The position numbers and the translations under genes were made by a program. Shown piece by piece: positions 18,662 through 26,119 of a stretch of DNA of 38,108 nucleotides. The stretch's first letter is position 1, and each line of letters starts with the position of its first letter. The notes beneath the pieces are model-generated. The model saw only the letters and a list, made by a program, of their open reading frames with translations. It was not told the origin of the DNA and did not search any database. The stretch comes from CANNDT01 sp945876205 (GTDB lineage Bacteria > Acidobacteriota > Vicinamibacteria > Vicinamibacterales > UBA2999). Location of the stretch: assembly GCA_947503365.1 (NCBI GenBank), contig CANNDT010000039.1:1-38108 (forward strand). The letters run 5' to 3'.

Positions 18662-20076
18662 TGGCACACCAATCGACTCAGGTAGCCGTCCTTGGCGCGG
18701 GGCCGGGCGGCTACGCGGCTGCCTTCTACGCGGCCGACCTCGGCATGCAGGTCACGCTGATCGACGAAGAACCCAATCCGGGCGGCGTCTGCCTCTACCG
18801 CGGGTGCATCCCGTCGAAAGCGCTGCTGCACGTCGCCAAGGTGATTGACGAAGCACGCCACGCAAGCGCGTGGGGCGTCAGCTTCACCGAGCCGAAGATC
18901 GAGGTCGAGAAGCTCCGCGCCTTCAAGCAGGGCGTGGTGGACAAGCTGACGAGCGGCGTCGGCCAGGTCGCGAAGCTCCGCAAGGTGACGTTCATCCAGG
19001 GGCGCGGCACGCTCACCGGCGCCCGCTCGATGAAGATCACCGGCGCCAGCGGCGAGACCGAGCTCGACTTCGAGCACTGCATTCTCGCCACCGGGTCGTC
19101 GCCGACGCGGATTCCGTCGTTCGCGCTCGACAGCCCGAGGATGATGGATTCGACGTCGGCTCTCGATGTCCCCGACATCCCGAAGTCGCTCCTGGTCATC
19201 GGCGGCGGCTACATCGGCCTCGAGCTCGGAAGCGTCTACGCCACGCTCGGCAGCAAGGTGTCGGTCGTCGAGATGACGCCGGGCCTGCTGCCTGGCGCCG
19301 ATCGCGATCTCGTCAACGTGTTGCAGAAGCGGCTCGAGAAGCTGTTTACGGCGATCATGCTGAACACGAAGGTCGTGAAGGTCGCCGACGAGAAGAAGGG
19401 CATCCGCGTCACGTTCGAGGGCGATGTCGCGGAAAAGGAGCAACTCTTCGATCGCGTCCTCGTCGCCGTGGGACGCCGGCCCAACTCGAAGATTCCCGGC
19501 CTCGAATCGACCCAGGTGAAAGTGGACGCCAAGGGTTTTATCGAGACCGACGGCCAGCGGCGCACAGCGGAGCCGACGATCTTCGCCATCGGCGACGTCG
19601 CGGGTGAGCCGATGCTCGCGCACAAGGCCTCACACGAGGCGCGCGTCGCCGTTGAAGCGATCGCCGGCCACAAGTCGGTGTTCGAGCCCCAGGCGATCCC
19701 CGCCGTCGTCTTCACCGATCCTGAAATCGCCTGGTGCGGTTTGACCGAGGCGCAGGCCAAGGTCGACGGCATCGAGGTCGAGGTCCCCAAGTTCCCGTGG
19801 GGCGCCAGCGGACGGGCGATCACGGTCGACCGTGTGGACGGCCTGACCAAGCTGGTCGTCGAGCCGAAGAGCGGCCGCATCCTCGGCGTCGGGATGGTTG
19901 GCGCAGGCTGCGGTGAGCTCATTGCCGAGGCCGTGCTGGCCATCGAGATGGGCGCCACCGCCGAGGACCTGAGGCTGACCATCCATCCCCATCCCACCCT
20001 CTCCGAGACCCTCATGGAGAGCGCGGAAGTCTTCTTCGGCCAGAGCACGCACGTCTTTAAGCCGAAACGGAAGTAG
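18661..20076 (+). CDS. lpdA: Dihydrolipoyl dehydrogenase (E3)
   Basis: A 471-residue flavoenzyme that reoxidises dihydrolipoamide on E2 and reduces NAD+. The FAD site is VAVLGAGPGGYAAAFYAADL. The redox-active disulfide is C44/C49 in GGVCLYRGCIPSK. The NAD site is LLVIGGGYIGLELGSVYATL, then the second FAD contact TIFAIGDVAGEPMLAH. The catalytic base is in the C-terminal HPHPTLSE (His 442 or 444, with E449 as partner). It lacks an N-terminal lipoyl domain. The open frame extends far upstream through aceF, but the ATG at 18661, overlapping the aceF stop by one base, gives the correct family N-terminus. It ends the PDH operon; 55 bp follow before the next gene. Confidence 0.97.
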   Translation: MAHQSTQVAVLGAGPGGYAAAFYAADLGMQVTLIDEEPNPGGVCLYRGCIPSKALLHVAKVIDEARHASAWGVSFTEPKIEVEKLRAFKQGVVDKLTSGVGQVAKLRKVTFIQGRGTLTGARSMKITGASGETELDFEHCILATGSSPTRIPSFALDSPRMMDSTSALDVPDIPKSLLVIGGGYIGLELGSVYATLGSKVSVVEMTPGLLPGADRDLVNVLQKRLEKLFTAIMLNTKVVKVADEKKGIRVTFEGDVAEKEQLFDRVLVAVGRRPNSKIPGLESTQVKVDAKGFIETDGQRRTAEPTIFAIGDVAGEPMLAHKASHEARVAVEAIAGHKSVFEPQAIPAVVFTDPEIAWCGLTEAQAKVDGIEVEVPKFPWGASGRAITVDRVDGLTKLVVEPKSGRILGVGMVGAGCGELIAEAVLAIEMGATAEDLRLTIHPHPTLSETLMESAEVFFGQSTHVFKPKRK

Positions 20077-20131
20077 GCGGTAGGCGGCAGGCAGCAGGCT
20101 GGCGTATCCTTCCCATCGAAGGAGACGCCCC
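20077..20131 (+). promoter_or_regulatory. Leader of the metallo-beta-lactamase gene with strong ribosome site
   Basis: GAAGGAG (20118-20124) lies 7 bp before the GTG at 20132 and fixes that start. The preceding GGCGGTAGGCGGCAGGCAGC (20077-20096) is an imperfect direct repeat of GGCGGTAGGCGGCAGGC type. No obvious -35/-10 pair was found, so readthrough from lpdA is possible. Confidence 0.6.
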
Positions 20132-21154
20132 GTGCACAGACTACTGATCGCGCTGCTTGTTGCCGGTTCGCTTGCACTCGGGCTTATCCCGGTCGTATCC
20201 GCGCAATCGGGCGCCATTCAAGCAAACGCCGCGCAAGCGCATCTCGCGGCCGCCAAGGTCGCGGCAGGCACGGATCATCCTGGGCTGTTCGATCGGATCT
20301 GCACTCCTGGCGCCGTCACCGGCGGCGCGACCGCGGCGGCTCGCGCTGGGGGAGCGCCACCACCACCTCCCGCTCCGCCGGCGCCGCCTCCCGCGTCTGG
20401 GTGGCACGCGGAACCCGCGAAGGTCTTCGACAACCTCTACTTCGTCGGCATGACCGAGTACTCGGCGTGGGCGATTACGACGTCGCAGGGCATCATCCTC
20501 GTCGATGCGCTGTTCGATTATTCAGTCGAAGACGAAGTCGTCAACGGACTCAAGAAGCTCGGTCTCGATCCTGCGCAAATCAAATACGTGCTGATCAGCC
20601 ACGCGCACACCGATCATGCCGGTGGCGCCAAGCTGCTGCAGCAGCGGTTCGGCAGCCGCGTGATCCTGTCCGCAGCGGACTGGGACATGCTCGATCGGCA
20701 GAATCCGTCCTGGAAGCCGAAGCGCGACATGGTCGCCACCGACGGCCAGAAGCTCACGCTTGGTGACACGACGCTGACGATGTACATCACGCCGGGACAT
20801 ACGTCGGGGACGATTTCGACGCTCATCCCCGTCAAGGACAACGGCCGGACGCACCTGGCCGCGGCGTGGGGCGGCACCGCCTTCAACTTCGGACCGAATG
20901 CGGCCATCTTCAAGTCGTACATCGCCTCGTCCGAACGCTTCCGCGACATCGTCGTGAAGTCGGGCGCCGACGTGTTGATCGCCAACCACACGAATTTCGA
21001 CGGAACCAAGACGAAGCTGCCGGCGCTGGCGAAGCGCAAGGCGGGCGATCCGCATCCGTACGTGATCGGCAACGACTCGATCAAGCGCTACCTCACCGTC
21101 GCCAACGAGTGCGCGCAAGCGGCGCTGGCCGGCCTCCCGGGAGCAACCAATTGA
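20132..21154 (+). CDS. Secreted subclass B3-like metallo-beta-lactamase-fold hydrolase
   Basis: A 340-residue exported protein. The signal peptide is about residues 1-24 (LLIALLVAGSLALGLIPVVS, then AQ). A proline-rich spacer follows (about 74-88, PPPPPAPPAPPP), then the MBL domain. Zinc ligands are complete: H157, H159, D161, H162 in SHAHTDHAGG, H223 in TPGHTSGT, and H286 in ANHTNFDG. With WGGTAFNFG between the last two, the pattern resembles subclass B3 enzymes, so beta-lactam hydrolysis in the periplasm is possible, but many environmental B3-like proteins have other substrates. The start is GTG with a strong ribosome site. Its TGA overlaps the TTG start of the next gene (TTGA), suggesting they work together. 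Confidence 0.85.
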   Translation: MHRLLIALLVAGSLALGLIPVVSAQSGAIQANAAQAHLAAAKVAAGTDHPGLFDRICTPGAVTGGATAAARAGGAPPPPPAPPAPPPASGWHAEPAKVFDNLYFVGMTEYSAWAITTSQGIILVDALFDYSVEDEVVNGLKKLGLDPAQIKYVLISHAHTDHAGGAKLLQQRFGSRVILSAADWDMLDRQNPSWKPKRDMVATDGQKLTLGDTTLTMYITPGHTSGTISTLIPVKDNGRTHLAAAWGGTAFNFGPNAAIFKSYIASSERFRDIVVKSGADVLIANHTNFDGTKTKLPALAKRKAGDPHPYVIGNDSIKRYLTVANECAQAALAGLPGATN

Positions 21155-22479
21155 AACGGATAATAGGCATCGTCGTGGCGAGCGTCGCGCTCGCCATGCT
21201 CATCGATCGAGAGCCGGGCGTGACGGCTCAGGGCACTCCTGGCGCTACGGCGGCACCCGACGCAAGAAACCTGCGGGTCGTCGGTCACAACAATCTGAAC
21301 GGCAAGGGCAACGGCGGGGAAGGGCTCGATCTCATCCAGTACCCGGACGGCCGCCGCGTGCTGTTCTACGCGCACACCGCGGCGCCGACCTGCTTCACGA
21401 CCGTCGACGTCACCAACCCTGCGCAGCCGAAGGTGCTGGCGCAGGTGCCCACCGTCGCGCCGTTCGTTCGTTGCAACAGCCTGGGCGTGTCCGGCACGAC
21501 GATGGTCGTCGCGCAGAACACCGATGAACCGGGACAGCCCAATGGCGGCGCGCGGATCTACGACGTCGCGGATCCGGCCAGGCCGAAGGAGATTGCCTAC
21601 TTCAACACCTCGGGCGGCCCTTCGCGTGGCGCGCACTACGTGTGGTTCTCCGACGGGCAGTACGCGTATCTCGCGAGCGGCTCGCCTGACTTCGTGCCCG
21701 CCGTGCCGCCCCGAGGCGACGACCAGTTCTTCATGGTCGTGGACGTTCGCGACCCGCGCAAACCGCATGAAGTCGGCCGCTGGTGGATGCCCGGCATGCG
21801 CAAGGGCGAGCCTGGCGCGCCGCTGCCGCGCACCAGGACGCGCGACGGCGTCCGCATGCACAGCGCCTTCATCACCCCCGAGCGGCCCGACCGCGCCTAC
21901 GTCGGCTGGATCGACGGCGGCATCGTCATCCTCGACATCGCGGACAAGACCAGGCCGAAGCTGGTCGGACAGCGGAACTGGTATCCGGTGACGCCGGGAT
22001 ACATCGGCCATTCGTTCCTGCCGATCCTGTCGCGCGGCATCGCCATCGTCACGCAGGAAGCCAATCTCGAGAAGTGCGAGGACTGGCCAAAGCCGATCTG
22101 GACCGTCGATATCAGCAACGAGAAGCAGCCGCGCGAGATGACGCAGTTTCCGTATCCGGCCAAGCTCGCCGAGTACTGCAAAGCCGGGCGCTTCGGCGCG
22201 CACAACATCCACATGAACCGTCCGAAGCCGACCTCCGCCAGGCTGACGCAGACGGTGGTCGCCGCCTTCCAGAACGCCGGGGTGCGGATCTATTCCATCG
22301 CCGACCCGAAGAAGCCGGTCGAGATCGGGCACTTCGTGCCGAATGCCCCGTCGGGCAAGCTCGAAGACGTCCTCATCAATGACGTCTACGTGGACGAGAA
22401 GGGGCTGATCTACGCGGCCGATCGCCTCGGCGGGGGCATCTACATCCTGCAGTACACCGGGCCGACACCCCTGAAATAG
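21151..22479 (+). CDS. Secreted LVIVD-repeat (beta-propeller-like) protein
   Basis: About 442 residues. A frame open from 20866 runs through the preceding gene, but the real start is most likely TTG at 21151: it overlaps the previous stop and begins MKRIIGIVVASVALAMLI, a signal peptide (cleavage near VTAQG). The mature part has at least six LVIVD-type units, each with a D-x-P-x-P turn: TTVDVTNPAQPKVLAQV, RIYDVADPARPKEIAYF, MVVDVRDPRKPHEVGRW, VILDIADKTRPKLVG, WTVDISNEKQPREM and VRIYSIADPKKPVEIGHF. Such repeats are thought to form a surface or periplasmic propeller; ligands are unknown. No enzyme motif was recognised. Coupling to the B3-like hydrolase suggests a shared extracytoplasmic role. 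Confidence 0.85.
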   Translation: MKRIIGIVVASVALAMLIDREPGVTAQGTPGATAAPDARNLRVVGHNNLNGKGNGGEGLDLIQYPDGRRVLFYAHTAAPTCFTTVDVTNPAQPKVLAQVPTVAPFVRCNSLGVSGTTMVVAQNTDEPGQPNGGARIYDVADPARPKEIAYFNTSGGPSRGAHYVWFSDGQYAYLASGSPDFVPAVPPRGDDQFFMVVDVRDPRKPHEVGRWWMPGMRKGEPGAPLPRTRTRDGVRMHSAFITPERPDRAYVGWIDGGIVILDIADKTRPKLVGQRNWYPVTPGYIGHSFLPILSRGIAIVTQEANLEKCEDWPKPIWTVDISNEKQPREMTQFPYPAKLAEYCKAGRFGAHNIHMNRPKPTSARLTQTVVAAFQNAGVRIYSIADPKKPVEIGHFVPNAPSGKLEDVLINDVYVDEKGLIYAADRLGGGIYILQYTGPTPLK

Positions 22480-22502
22480 GACGGCTGCGTTACAGTGAGA
22501 GC

Positions 22503-24137
22503 GTGAGCCTCGTTTCAGACCCCACGCCCGAAGAGTCCCAGGGCGTCGACGCGCCATCCTCGTCCGGTGAGATCGAGCGAGAGGTCGCGAGACGCCGCAC
22601 CTTCGCGATCATTTCCCACCCCGACGCGGGCAAGACCACCCTGACGGAAAAGCTCCTGCTCTATGCCGGGGCCATCGAACTGGCCGGCGCCGTCCGCGGC
22701 CGCGCCAATCGCCGCAAGGCGACATCCGACTGGATGGAGCTCGAACAGCAGCGCGGCATCTCGATCACGTCGGCCGCGCTCGAATTCGAGCTGCGGGGAC
22801 GCCGCCTGTCGCTGATCGACACGCCCGGCCACAAGGACTTCAGCGAGGACACCTACCGCGCCCTGATCGCCGCCGACAGCGTCGTCATGGTGATCGACGC
22901 CGCCAACGGCGTCGAGGATCAGACCCGAAAGCTGTTCGAAGTGTGCCGGCGCCACCGGCTGCCGATCCTCACCTTCGTGAACAAGTTCGACCGGCCCGCC
23001 CGCGATCCGCTCGAACTGGTGGACGACGTCGAGACGACGCTGGGTATCGCGGCGGCGCCGGTGAACTGGCCGATCGGCAGCGCCGAACGGTTTCGCGGCG
23101 TCTACGACCTCCAGCATCAGACGCTGCATCGATACGAGCGCGAGGCGCAGGGGCAGCATCGGGCGCCGGTTAATATCTCGTCGCTGGACGATCCGGAAGC
23201 CGTCGCGATGATCGGCGAGGACGTCTACGCGCATTTCCGCGAGTCGCTCGACGTCATCCGTGGCGCTGGCGCGAAGTTCGACGTGGACGAGTACCGCGCC
23301 GGCCGGCAGACCCCCGTCTTTTTCGGCAGCGCCTTGACGAACTTCGGCCTCGAGCCGTTTCTCGAGGCGCTGGTCGAGCTCGCCCCGGCGCCGCAGCCGC
23401 GGCAGGCCGACACCGGCGTAGTGCGTCCGACCGACGAGCGCTTCACCGGCTTCGTCTTCAAGATCCAGGCGAACATGGATCCGCGTCACCGCGATCGTGT
23501 CGCGTTCGTCCGCGTCTGTTCGGGCCGCTTCACCAAAGACATGGTGCTGTCCAACAGCCGCCTGGGCAAGGTGCTTAGGGCGTCGCGTGCCTACCGGTTC
23601 TTCGGCCGCGATCGCGAAACGATTGAGGCGGCCTATGCGGGCGACGTCATCGGGCTGGTCAACCCCGGTCAATTCGCCATCGGCGACACGCTGCACTCGG
23701 GCGCGCCGGTGCGGCTTCCCGAGCTGCCGCGTTTTCCCGCCGAACACTTCGGGCGTGTCCGCCTGAAGGACGCGCGCTACAAGCAGTTCACCGAAGGCCT
23801 GCGGCAGCTCGAAGAAGAGGGGCTGATGCAGTTGTTCTACCTGTCAGCCGGCGGGCGGGAGCCGATTGTCGGCGTCGTCGGTGCGCTGCAGTTCGACGTC
23901 ATCACCAGCCGGCTTCGCACCGAGTACGCCGTGGAGGTCGAGGTCGAGACGGCCGGTTACACGGCTGCGAGATGGGTGGGCGATCCCACGGCGTTGATAC
24001 CCCAGCCGCCAGCGCAGAGTGTGGTGGTGACAGACAGGCAGGGACGCCGGGTCGTGCTGTTCGGCTCGCAGTGGGAGCTGCAGTACTTCGAGCGCCAGCA
24101 TCCAGACTTGAAGCTGCTGGACGAGTCGCCGGTCTAG
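22503..24137 (+). CDS. prfC: Peptide chain release factor 3
   Basis: A 544-residue GTPase that removes RF1/RF2 from the ribosome after peptide release. G motifs are HPDAGKTT (residues 39-46), DTPGHKDF, and NKFD. RF3-specific stretches include SDWMELEQQRGISITSAALE and FFGSALTNFGLEPFLEALVE, and a domain III ending EVEVETAGYTAARW. An N-terminal extension of about 20 residues (MSLVSDPTPEESQGVDAPSS) precedes the conserved start, making it slightly longer than the E. coli protein (529). The GTG at 22503 lies 23 bp after the LVIVD gene. It ends directly against the convergent gene at 24138, with no base between them. Confidence 0.96.
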   Translation: MSLVSDPTPEESQGVDAPSSSGEIEREVARRRTFAIISHPDAGKTTLTEKLLLYAGAIELAGAVRGRANRRKATSDWMELEQQRGISITSAALEFELRGRRLSLIDTPGHKDFSEDTYRALIAADSVVMVIDAANGVEDQTRKLFEVCRRHRLPILTFVNKFDRPARDPLELVDDVETTLGIAAAPVNWPIGSAERFRGVYDLQHQTLHRYEREAQGQHRAPVNISSLDDPEAVAMIGEDVYAHFRESLDVIRGAGAKFDVDEYRAGRQTPVFFGSALTNFGLEPFLEALVELAPAPQPRQADTGVVRPTDERFTGFVFKIQANMDPRHRDRVAFVRVCSGRFTKDMVLSNSRLGKVLRASRAYRFFGRDRETIEAAYAGDVIGLVNPGQFAIGDTLHSGAPVRLPELPRFPAEHFGRVRLKDARYKQFTEGLRQLEEEGLMQLFYLSAGGREPIVGVVGALQFDVITSRLRTEYAVEVEVETAGYTAARWVGDPTALIPQPPAQSVVVTDRQGRRVVLFGSQWELQYFERQHPDLKLLDESPV

Positions 24138-25124
24138 CTACTTCGCTTTCCTGCTTTCCAGGATCTCCTGGTCCTGCGCGCCGTAGCCGCCGCCGATGAT
24201 GCACTTCAAGCCGGGCGCCGAGTCGGGCAGGCCTTCGAACCCGAGCCAGCCGCAGCAGTAGCGGGTGCACTGCACTGGGATCCTGTAAGTCGCCTTCAGC
24301 TTCTTCCGGTATTCCGGATAGAGCGTTTCTGCGTGGCCCATCGCCGCGTCCTGCGGGATGTTGTAGGTCTTCGAGTAAAAGAATTCCTGCGGGTTGGCGC
24401 CGGGCAGGTGGTGCGGCACGATGCCCGAGTCCTCGAGCCGCGGGATCTCGGTCTGCGCCATGCAGACGTTCCACATCTGGACGTTGGCGCGGGCGTCGAA
24501 CTCGAACACCCGGCTGACGACGTGCGGCTCGGTGAGGTACACCGGGTCCTCCTCGATCGTCGTGATCGTGAGGAGATCGTCGTGACGCGTGATGTGCGCG
24601 GTGATCGTCGCCTGGTCGCTGGTGGGAATCCCGGTACCGCGGCGGAGCTCGGTGGTCTTGATGTGGGTTGTGCGCGCCGTCAGCGTATCGCCGTCCCACT
24701 TGCCGGTGGTGAACCCGGAATAGGGATGAAACGCGTTCTCCGACGGATGCGGCCGCCCGTCCATCCAGATCGTCACGACGTCCTTGAGGACGTTGCCCGC
24801 GAGCTTCCAGGCGATGATGCGGCCCTGGTCATCCGACTCGCTCCACATCCGCGTGTCGAGCGGCTGGTAGAGGATTGCCCAGGGCGCGAAGGAGAGGCAC
24901 TGCCGCTCGCGCATCGCGAACGTCGTCGGGTCGTACTTCAGCCCCTTGAGGCGCGCGTCGTCGTTGAGCGGGAGGCCGGTGAAGTCGGCGAGATCGGAGC
25001 CCGGGCCGCGCTCGAAGAAGTCTTCGTGCATGCGCGTGCGCCACGAGCCGGTGAGATCGACTTGCGCAGATGCCGGCGCGGCGGCCAGCACCAGCATTCC
25101 CAGGACGACGAGCAGTCGCGTCAC
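24138..25124 (-). CDS. Secreted protein of unknown function, paralogue A
   Basis: A 328-residue exported protein with no recognised enzyme motif. The start is GTG at 25124, giving a signal peptide (LLVVLGMLVLAAAPASA) cut before QVDLTGSW. A longer open frame from 25259 would run back through the preceding gene and is rejected; the GTG overlaps that gene's stop (GTGA), with GAGAG just upstream. The mature protein opens with VDLTGSWRTRMHEDFFERGP. It continues with ERQCLSFAPWAILYQP, TIWMDGRPHPSENAF, GFTTGKWDGDTLTARTTHIK, IEEDPVYLTEPHVVSRVFEF, and a cysteine-rich end CTRYCCGWLGFEGLPDSAPG. It is clearly a paralogue of the neighbour at 25121-26119 and a distant relative of the gene at 29435. Beta-strand-rich texture suggests a lipocalin- or barrel-like fold, which is only an impression. 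Confidence 0.8.
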   Translation of the reverse strand: MTRLLVVLGMLVLAAAPASAQVDLTGSWRTRMHEDFFERGPGSDLADFTGLPLNDDARLKGLKYDPTTFAMRERQCLSFAPWAILYQPLDTRMWSESDDQGRIIAWKLAGNVLKDVVTIWMDGRPHPSENAFHPYSGFTTGKWDGDTLTARTTHIKTTELRRGTGIPTSDQATITAHITRHDDLLTITTIEEDPVYLTEPHVVSRVFEFDARANVQMWNVCMAQTEIPRLEDSGIVPHHLPGANPQEFFYSKTYNIPQDAAMGHAETLYPEYRKKLKATYRIPVQCTRYCCGWLGFEGLPDSAPGLKCIIGGGYGAQDQEILESRKAK

Positions 25125-26119
25125 CTCTCGGCTGCTTTTTGACTCTTGATGATTTCCTGGTCGAGCGCGCCGTAGCCGCCGCCGATGATGCACTTCAAGC
25201 CAGGGGCCGAGTCGGGGAGACCCTCGAAGCCGACCCAGCCGCAGCAGTAGCGGGTGCACTGCGCCGGAATCTTGTAGGAGGCCTTCAGCTTCTTGCGGTA
25301 TTCAGGATAGAGCGATTCCGCGTGCCCCATCGCCGCTTCCTGCGGGATGTTGTAGGTCTGCGCCATGAAACGCTCCTGCGGATTCTGGCCCGGCAGGTTG
25401 TGCGGCACGATGCCTGAATCCTCGAGGCGCGCGATCTCGGTGACCGACTCGCAGCGGGTCCAGGGCGGAATGTTGCCGCGTGGATCCAGCTCCCACGTGC
25501 GGGTCACCACGTTGGGCTCGGTCAGATAGATCGGGTCCTCCTCGATCACCGTGACGGTGAGGTAGTTGTCGTGGCGCGTGAAATGCGCCGTGATCGTCGT
25601 CTGGTCGCTGCCGGGCACGCCGGCGCCTCTGCGGCGCGTGTAGGTCTTCAGGTTGGTCGTGTAGGTCGTCAGCGTGTCGCCCTCCCACTTCCCGGTCGTG
25701 AATCCGGTGAAGTCGGAATAGGCGTTCGACGAGGGATGCGGACGTCCGTCCATCCAGATCGTCAGGCTCATGCGGATCGTCTGGCTGGCGGTCTTCCAGG
25801 CGATGATGCGGCCTGCCGAGTCGAACTCGCTCCACATCGAAAACCCGCCCGGCTGGATCGTGAAGGCGTACGGCGAGTAGGGCAGGCACTGCCGTTCTTT
25901 CATCGCCAGCAGCGTCGGCTCGTAGGACAGCGCGATGGCGCGCGCCTCGTCGCTCAGCGCCAGGCCGGTGTAGTCGGCGAGATCCTGGCCCGGTCCGCGG
26001 ATGAACCAGTCCTCGTGCATGCGCGAGTTGTAGGAGCCGGTCAGATCGATCTGCGCTGACGCTGGCACGGCGGCCAGCGTCAGCACGGTCAGAACGATCG
26101 CCACTCGCCTAGAAGCCAT
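25121..26119 (-). CDS. Secreted protein of unknown function, paralogue B
   Basis: A 332-residue exported protein with signal peptide RRVAIVLTVLTLAAVPASA, cut before QIDLTGSY. Along its whole length it matches paralogue A: MHEDWFIRGPGQDLADYTGL, ERQCLPYSPYAF, LTIWMDGRPHPSSNAY, GFTTGKWEGDTLTTYTTNLK, EEDPIYLTEPNVVTRTWEL, LEDSGIVPHNLPGQNPQE, and CTRYCCGWVGFEGLPDSAPG at the C-terminus. The near-identity of the C-terminal cysteine motif in both copies argues for function. The ATG at 26119 overlaps the end of the receptor gene by 11 bp, so translation is probably coupled. Function is unknown; a partner or cargo-handling role for the receptor is inferred from the operon only. Confidence 0.82.
   Translation of the reverse strand: MASRRVAIVLTVLTLAAVPASAQIDLTGSYNSRMHEDWFIRGPGQDLADYTGLALSDEARAIALSYEPTLLAMKERQCLPYSPYAFTIQPGGFSMWSEFDSAGRIIAWKTASQTIRMSLTIWMDGRPHPSSNAYSDFTGFTTGKWEGDTLTTYTTNLKTYTRRRGAGVPGSDQTTITAHFTRHDNYLTVTVIEEDPIYLTEPNVVTRTWELDPRGNIPPWTRCESVTEIARLEDSGIVPHNLPGQNPQERFMAQTYNIPQEAAMGHAESLYPEYRKKLKASYKIPAQCTRYCCGWVGFEGLPDSAPGLKCIIGGGYGALDQEIIKSQKAAER

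Noticed and set aside
20866..21150. N-terminal extension of the LVIVD protein
   Set aside because: It is a shadow of the metallo-beta-lactamase gene, and the signal peptide begins only at the TTG at 21151.
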